Source: Ruminococcus sp. UBA3286 (lineage in GTDB: Bacteria; Bacillota; Clostridia; Oscillospirales; Ruminococcaceae). Taken from it: a DNA stretch of 10,370 nt. The stretch lies in NCBI GenBank assembly GCA_002362135.1, contig DETO01000005.1, forward strand, positions 1-10,370, read 5' to 3'. A program made the translations under genes and the position numbers. Within the stretch, counting starts at the first letter, position 1; each line of letters starts with the position of its first letter. This document shows, in pieces, positions 6,372 to 10,370 of the stretch. The notes below the pieces were generated by a model. The model was not told where the DNA came from. It did not search any database and saw nothing but the letters and a program-made list of their open reading frames with translations.

Positions 6372-7652
6372 TCACTTCATTTCGCGAAGCAGCTTTTCCG
6401 CGCTTGCAAGCTTTACGCTGATAACGAAAAGCTCCATAGCCTTTTTAAGTTCGTCCATTGAAGGATATGTAGGCGCGATTCTGATATTTCTGTCGTCCTT
6501 GTCAACGCCGTAGGGGAAAGTTGCTCCCGCGCCCGTAAGCGTTACGCCGGCTTCGCTGCAAAGCTTGACAATACGCTTAGCGCAGCCGTTCATAGCATTG
6601 AAGCTTACGAAATAGCCGCCCTCCGGCTCTGTCCATTCGCCAATACCGAGCGGAGCGATCTCATCCCTGAGCATTTCGCATACAAGCTTGAACTTAGGCG
6701 CGATAATCGCGGTATGCTTCTTCATATGCTCTTTCATATTCTCGTACGTGCCGAAAAATTTAACGTGTCTGAGCTGATTCATCTTATCATAGCTGATAAT
6801 GCTGATGCCGAGATGTTTTTTCAGCTTTTCGACATTCTCCCTGCTTGCGCCCATAACGGCGACGCCTGCGCCGGGGAATGTGATTTTAGATGTTGAACCG
6901 AAAATGTACACGATATTTTCATTTCCGACCTTTTTGGCTTCGTCGAGTATATTCAGGATATACTTCGGATTGTCGGTAAGATGATGAATGCAGTAAGCGT
7001 TGTCCCAGAAAATTCTGAAATCCTTAGCCTTCGGTTTGAGAGCCGCAAAACGCTTTACGGTCTCGTCGCTGTAGGAAATGCCGTCGGGGTTTGAATATTG
7101 CGGTACGCACCAGATACCCTTTATTTCCTCGTCCTCCGCAACAAGCTTCTCGACCATATCCATATCGGGGCCTGTTGGGGTCATGGGGATATTTATCATT
7201 TCAACTCCGAAAAATTCCGTAACCTTAAAATGTCTGTCATAACCGGGAACAGGGCAAAGGAACTTGACCTTATCCAGCTTGCACCAAGGAGTACAGCCGC
7301 TGAGGCCCTTATTGAATGCGACCTGAACTGCCCAGTACATAGCGTTAAGACTGGAATTGCCGAATATTATGACTTCGTCTTCCTCAACGCCGATCATATC
7401 GGAAAAAAGCTTTTTCGCTTCGGGGATACCGTCGAGCATACCGTAATTTCTTACATCAATGCCGTTTTCACTTGCAAAATCGTTATCGTCAAAGGAATGG
7501 AGCATATCGAGACTGAGTTCAAGCTGCTCCTTACAGGGATTTCCTCTTGACATATTGAGACAGAGTCCCTGCGACTTAAAGTCATTATACAGCGCTTCGG
7601 TTTCATTTTTAAAATCGATGAGCTGTTCTCTATTCATTTCGGATAAATTCAT
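6372..7652 (-). CDS. PLP-dependent aminotransferase, fold type I (aspartate/alanine aminotransferase-like family)
   Basis: This 426-residue cytoplasmic enzyme should transfer an amino group between an amino acid and a 2-oxo acid using pyridoxal phosphate. The fold-type-I landmarks are in order: GNSSLNAMYW (98-107) at the phosphate-binding loop, N188-P189 in PQYSNPDG, D217 and Y220 in FWDNAY, the Schiff-base lysine K256 in GSTSK, and R391 in NIRIAP for the substrate carboxylate. The N terminus (MNLSEMNREQLIDFKNE) and the CLNMSRGNP segment (31-39) resemble the Asp_aminotransf-type (PF12897-like) group common in Clostridia. The substrate cannot be assigned; aspartate or alanine is a guess. I chose the ATG at 7652 because AAAGGTGAT lies 10-18 nt upstream; the in-frame TTG at 7673 lies before that site. 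It is monocistronic, with an extended -10 promoter. Confidence 0.92.
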   Translation of the reverse strand: MNLSEMNREQLIDFKNETEALYNDFKSQGLCLNMSRGNPCKEQLELSLDMLHSFDDNDFASENGIDVRNYGMLDGIPEAKKLFSDMIGVEEDEVIIFGNSSLNAMYWAVQVAFNKGLSGCTPWCKLDKVKFLCPVPGYDRHFKVTEFFGVEMINIPMTPTGPDMDMVEKLVAEDEEIKGIWCVPQYSNPDGISYSDETVKRFAALKPKAKDFRIFWDNAYCIHHLTDNPKYILNILDEAKKVGNENIVYIFGSTSKITFPGAGVAVMGASRENVEKLKKHLGISIISYDKMNQLRHVKFFGTYENMKEHMKKHTAIIAPKFKLVCEMLRDEIAPLGIGEWTEPEGGYFVSFNAMNGCAKRIVKLCSEAGVTLTGAGATFPYGVDKDDRNIRIAPTYPSMDELKKAMELFVISVKLASAEKLLREMK

Positions 7653-7695
7653 TTTCGGAACATCACCTTTCAAATGTACATTGGTTTATATTAAA

Positions 7696-7724
7696 AGTAT
7701 ACCACATTGGCAGAATAATTTCAA
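7696..7724 (-). promoter_or_regulatory. Sigma-A promoter of the aminotransferase gene
   Basis: On the - strand TTGAAA (7724-7719), a 17-bp spacer and TATACT (7701-7696), with TGG directly before the -10 box (extended -10). Transcription would start near 7689, leaving a leader of about 37 nt that contains the AAAGGTGAT ribosome site. Confidence 0.75.
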
Positions 7725-7926
7725 GTGACAACTTAACAAATAATATAGCTTTATTTCGCATTTTTTTAGTATTTTCAACACAAATCTTTCTGATATAAGT
7801 GTATTTCATTGGCGGTAATATGTATATCCACGGCGGACAAAAAACTGTACCGCCGTTTTCGGCAAGCATTTATCCAATCAGAAATCCGTTCACACAAAAT
7901 TAACTTTTGATTTGCAAAAAATACTA
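7725..7926. other. AT-rich divergent spacer with one orphan hairpin
   Basis: This part of the roughly 400-bp gap between the aminotransferase and dockerin genes has no convincing gene. A hairpin is visible at 7831-7855: CGGCGG-ACA, a 6-nt loop, then TGT-A-CCGCCG, with one bulged A and only TTTT after it (7856-7859). It could be a weak terminator or a structured upstream site. A 68-codon minus frame across here has no ribosome site or recognisable content. Confidence 0.4.
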
Positions 7927-7955
7927 TTGACAAGCATCGGATATAGCTGTATTAT
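7927..7955 (+). promoter_or_regulatory. Sigma-A promoter of the dockerin protein gene
   Basis: TTGACA (7927-7932), a 17-bp spacer and TATTAT (7950-7955). Transcription would begin near 7962, giving a leader of about 90 nt before the ATG at 8054. No riboswitch-like structure was recognised in that leader. Confidence 0.75.
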
Positions 7956-8053
7956 TAATGTATAGAGAAAAAATTTTTGCTGTACAATGCAAACAAATCA
8001 AGAACAAATTTTAAGAATAAATGGGAATTGGAGAACGAAACGGAGGTTTTTTA

Positions 8054-9529
8054 ATGAAAAAAATATTTCACAAAGCTTTATCCCTTTTGGCTTCCCTTTC
8101 ACTCCTCGCGGGAATTGTTCCTGTTCCGGCTATAGCGGAGGGACAAATATCCGTGGGAACTGTCGATATGACGGGCGAAGCAGTTACTCTTGAAGAATAT
8201 TTCGGCAGCGCAGGCAATATTTCCGAATTTTACCGTCAGCCCGCTATCTTTGCCGACGGGAGTTATAACGAATACAATCTCGGCGATTACCTTGACGCCA
8301 ATAATAAAGCAGTATATGCGGAATTTGTGAAGTTGGTGAATCCTTCGACAGAGCAATTTACCGTTCAGCTTCCCGAATCCGTGTCGTTCCAGAGCAAAAG
8401 TCAGCCGCCGTCAAACGATGAATTTTTCAACGCCGTTTTCGGAGCTTGTGCAAGCGCAATGGACGCCGCCTCTTACGATAATCCCGAAATTTTCTGGCTC
8501 GACCAGAATAATACGGAAGTAGGCACGGAAAATCTTTCCTACACTTTCAACTGGCGCACAAAAACATATACCTACACTTTCAATAAGCTGAAGTTTACGC
8601 CTGCTTACGGCAGCGGATTTTCGTCTATGGACGAGGTAATGGAATTCAAGGAAAAACTCGAAACTGCGGCTGATAATTTCGTAATAACGGGCGAAACTAC
8701 GGCTGAAAAGCTGAAATGCATACACGATACGATAGCTAAATTCACCACTTACGATATGTCGGGAAGATTCACGGGAAACTGCCTCAGCGCGCTTGTTACC
8801 CCCGGAGCCGTCTGCGAGGGTTACGCGAAGGGCTTTAAGCTGATGTGCGACCGCATAGGAATCCCCTGCGTCTGCGTTTTCGGAAATTACGACCTCGAAA
8901 ATTCTACTGCGCATATGTGGAATTATGTTCAGATGGAGGACGGCTTATGGTATGCGGTAGACGTTACATGGGACGACCTCGACGGCAGAAACGGCTTGGA
9001 ATTACGCGATACTTATTTTCTCAAGGGCGCGGACGAATTCAATACCGATCATACTCCCTGTTCGGAATATATAGTTATAAAACTTACATATCCCGAGCTG
9101 GCTTCTCAAAATTACAATTGGAAGGCGGATACCACGACAACTTCAACTACCGTGACAACTACTTCAACCACTGCGACAACCACCTCAACCACGACAACAA
9201 TCAAATCGACCTCTGTTTCCACATCGTCCGAAACATCTTCTGCGAAAACCACAAAACGTTCTTCCGCGACAACAACTACAACATCAAAATCGACTCCTGC
9301 CTCCACCACGACAACCGCTCCCGAAGAGTTTGAATACGGCGATCTTAATCACGACGGAAAAGTAACTATTGCCGATCTTGTGTACTGCGCCAGCGATGTT
9401 CTTGCGATAGAAAAAGCGAAATATTCCTGCGATCTAAACGATGACGGAAGAGTTGACGTTTACGACGTAGTTATTATGCGGCAACTGTTATATTCAAAAA
9501 TGCTTGCCGCCGTAAAAGGCAGAAATTAA
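8054..9529 (+). CDS. Secreted transglutaminase-like protein with C-terminal dockerin
   Basis: This 491-residue protein is exported. A signal peptide (1-28, MKKIF, hydrophobic core, AIA|EG cleavage site) is followed by an uncharacterised N-terminal region (about 30-205), a transglutaminase-like (papain-fold) domain (about 205-345), a Thr/Ser-rich linker (359-423) and a dockerin (427-480). The proposed catalytic triad is C254 (AVCEGYAKG), H287 (AHMWNYV) and D303 (AVDVTWDD). The dockerin has two calcium-loop/helix repeats: D430-x-N432-x-D434-G...D441 and D460-x-N462-D-D464-G...D471. Dockerins bind cohesins of cellulosome-type scaffolds, so the protein probably joins such a complex or the cell surface. 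The enzyme could be a cysteine protease or amidase rather than a crosslinker. The ATG at 8054 follows CGGAGG (8041-8046) by 7 nt; starting at 8021 would bury the signal peptide. It is monocistronic, with its own promoter and terminator. Confidence 0.92.
   Translation: MKKIFHKALSLLASLSLLAGIVPVPAIAEGQISVGTVDMTGEAVTLEEYFGSAGNISEFYRQPAIFADGSYNEYNLGDYLDANNKAVYAEFVKLVNPSTEQFTVQLPESVSFQSKSQPPSNDEFFNAVFGACASAMDAASYDNPEIFWLDQNNTEVGTENLSYTFNWRTKTYTYTFNKLKFTPAYGSGFSSMDEVMEFKEKLETAADNFVITGETTAEKLKCIHDTIAKFTTYDMSGRFTGNCLSALVTPGAVCEGYAKGFKLMCDRIGIPCVCVFGNYDLENSTAHMWNYVQMEDGLWYAVDVTWDDLDGRNGLELRDTYFLKGADEFNTDHTPCSEYIVIKLTYPELASQNYNWKADTTTTSTTVTTTSTTATTTSTTTTIKSTSVSTSSETSSAKTTKRSSATTTTTSKSTPASTTTTAPEEFEYGDLNHDGKVTIADLVYCASDVLAIEKAKYSCDLNDDGRVDVYDVVIMRQLLYSKMLAAVKGRN
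9134..9196 (+). repeat. Three 21-bp tandem units coding TTTSTT(V/A/T)
   Basis: Three in-frame 21-bp units encode TTTSTTV, TTTSTTA and TTTSTTT (residues 361-381) at the start of the Thr-rich linker. They differ only at some third codon positions and in the last codon. This suggests growth by tandem duplication of a flexible, possibly O-glycosylated linker. Confidence 0.8.
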
Positions 9530-9536
9530 ATAAAGC

Positions 9537-9564
9537 AAAAATCCCCGATAATTCGGGGATTTTT
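9537..9564. terminator. Bidirectional terminator between the dockerin and Nudix genes
   Basis: AAAAATCCCCGA (9537-9548), loop TAAT and TCGGGGATTTTT (9553-9564) form a perfect 12-bp stem with A- and T-runs on both sides. It starts 8 nt after the dockerin gene stop and lies 4 nt from the Nudix gene stop at 9568, so it serves both convergent genes. Confidence 0.93.
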
Positions 9565-9567
9565 ATT

Positions 9568-10347
9568 TTAATATATCGACTTTTTAATCATGAAAAGTTC
9601 TTCGCGGTCAATACAGTTCACGAATGAAGCGTCGTCCATTCCTGCGAGAAGTTCATCTATCTCCGCCCAGCATACGGATTCAACTTCTGATTCCTGAAGA
9701 ACAAGCTGATCATCATCAATAGGCTTGCGATAAAGATAAACGGCTCTTATTTCATTGTCGCATATTTCTCCGCAGCTATAGGATGATTTGTGAAATCCAA
9801 GAAAATCAAGATCATGCTCGCTTATCTTCAAGCCCAGTTCTTCTTCCGTCTCGCGAACGGCGGCGATGCGGAATTCTTCGCTCTGCGGAACATGACCTGC
9901 CGCAGAAACGTCGTAACATTCGGGATGAATCTTCTTTTTATCCGATCTTTTCTGCAAAAGTACGTAAACTCCCATATCTTTCTTCATAACGATCCACACG
10001 TGGACAGCCGGATGAAGATCGCCGTCACGATGAACCAGACAGCGCGGCTTAGCCTGCGGAAGCATATGGTGATCGTCGTCAATAAGATTAAGGAATTCGT
10101 TTTTTATCACCTGACATGAAATATTGCCGTCATATTTACGGAATACGGCAAGAATCTCATCGATCGTTTCGTTTGATTCGCTTTCAGAAGAAACATAAAG
10201 CTTGAAATTCAGATTTAAGCCGTCATTTTTCAAGTAAGCGTCCAATGAATCGGCATCGGTAACATCGAGATTGGTTTTTAAAGCAATTTCCGCGTAAATA
10301 TCGCCCTTTGCCGACAGTCGGTTAAGATAAATTTCAACATCATCCAT
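9568..10347 (-). CDS. Nudix hydrolase (IPP-isomerase-like type) with N-terminal extension
   Basis: This 259-residue protein carries a complete Nudix box, G151-x5-E157-x7-R165-E166-T-E-E169-E170-L-G172-L173, whose glutamates coordinate the divalent metal for cleaving nucleoside-diphosphate-X substrates. The lead-in FLNLIDDDHHMLPQ (85-98), then VHRDGDLHPAVHVWI (105-119), LLQKRS (130-135) and YDVSAAGH (145-152) match the Nudix group related to isopentenyl-diphosphate isomerase, which usually begins near residue 85. The first 75-80 residues are an extra segment I do not recognise. Substrate unknown; true IPP isomerase activity is unlikely without its specific cysteine and glutamate sites. The ATG at 10347 is preceded by GGGAGAA (10360-10354); an in-frame ATG at 10362 overlaps that site. 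The promoter lies beyond the window. Confidence 0.88.
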   Translation of the reverse strand: MDDVEIYLNRLSAKGDIYAEIALKTNLDVTDADSLDAYLKNDGLNLNFKLYVSSESESNETIDEILAVFRKYDGNISCQVIKNEFLNLIDDDHHMLPQAKPRCLVHRDGDLHPAVHVWIVMKKDMGVYVLLQKRSDKKKIHPECYDVSAAGHVPQSEEFRIAAVRETEEELGLKISEHDLDFLGFHKSSYSCGEICDNEIRAVYLYRKPIDDDQLVLQESEVESVCWAEIDELLAGMDDASFVNCIDREELFMIKKSIY

Positions 10348-10370
10348 AATAAATTCTCCCATGCAAAAAA

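Noticed and set aside
7098..7550. 150-codon + strand frame opposite the aminotransferase gene
   Set aside because: It is fully antisense to a well-supported enzyme gene, with no promoter, ribosome site or recognisable domain.
8021..8053. Upstream ATG for the dockerin protein
   Set aside because: It would place 11 polar residues before a canonical MKKIF signal peptide, and CGGAGG is correctly spaced for the ATG at 8054.
7962..8053. Riboswitch in the roughly 90-nt leader of the dockerin gene
   Set aside because: The leader is AT-rich with no conserved aptamer elements or terminator/antiterminator pair visible.
8411..8914. 167-codon - strand frame opposite the transglutaminase domain
   Set aside because: It is a complementary-strand shadow of a clear catalytic domain, with no motif or ribosome site.
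376..9564. The ATCCCCGA/TCGGGGAT arms common to the terminators at 376-399 and 9537-9564 as a dispersed repeat family
   Set aside because: The similarity is limited to about 8 bp per arm, with different loops and contexts; it is expected for GC-rich terminator stems.

Overview
The window looks like a chromosomal piece of a gut or rumen bacterium of the Ruminococcus / Oscillospiraceae group (Bacillota). The evidence is a secreted protein with a Thr-rich linker and a type-I-like dockerin, strong AGGAGG-type ribosome binding sites, consensus sigma-A promoters (TTGACA-N17-TAAAAT type), moderate GC with AT-rich spacers, and rlmB/TrmH- and LytR-CpsA-Psr-type genes close to Bacillota relatives. This placement is inference from content; no search was run.

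Layout. A 75-residue double zinc-ribbon protein (142-369, +) with its own promoter converges on a radC-like gene (403-1128, -) across a shared terminator. The radC-rlmB spacer holds a 187-bp palindromic element with 22-bp perfect terminal inverted repeats (1201-1387), most likely a MITE, followed by a near-consensus promoter with an 8-bp palindrome over its -35 box. That promoter drives an apparent three-gene operon: rlmB-type 2'-O-ribose rRNA methyltransferase (1593-2354), an 838-residue membrane protein (2368-4884), and a LytR-CpsA-Psr (LCP) envelope protein (4915-6297), ended by a terminator at 6316-6351. A class-I/II fold PLP aminotransferase (6372-7652, -) converges on that terminator. 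After a spacer of about 400 bp with two divergent promoters comes a secreted transglutaminase-like protein with a dockerin (8054-9529, +). Its terminator is shared with a convergent Nudix hydrolase of the IPP-isomerase-like type (9568-10347, -), which reaches almost to the window end.

The most unusual object is the 838-residue protein. It keeps the eight-helix layout and the relics of a P1B-type heavy-metal ATPase (CSC for CPC, then GILLG, then DANTL for DKTGT, an N-domain-like stretch and P-x-K), but has lost the actuator TGE loop, the phosphorylation-site context, the TGD loop and the GDGxND hinge. It also carries about 270 disordered, highly basic residues at its N terminus. It reads as a catalytically dead pseudo-ATPase that has kept its fold and sits in an operon with a cell-wall LCP protein. 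That makes it a candidate for an undescribed envelope-associated scaffold or regulator.

Several start codons are moved inward from the longest reading frame because the Shine-Dalgarno site or promoter requires it (radC, rlmB, the pseudo-ATPase, the aminotransferase, the dockerin protein and the Nudix protein). No tRNA, rRNA, CRISPR array or complete insertion sequence was seen.
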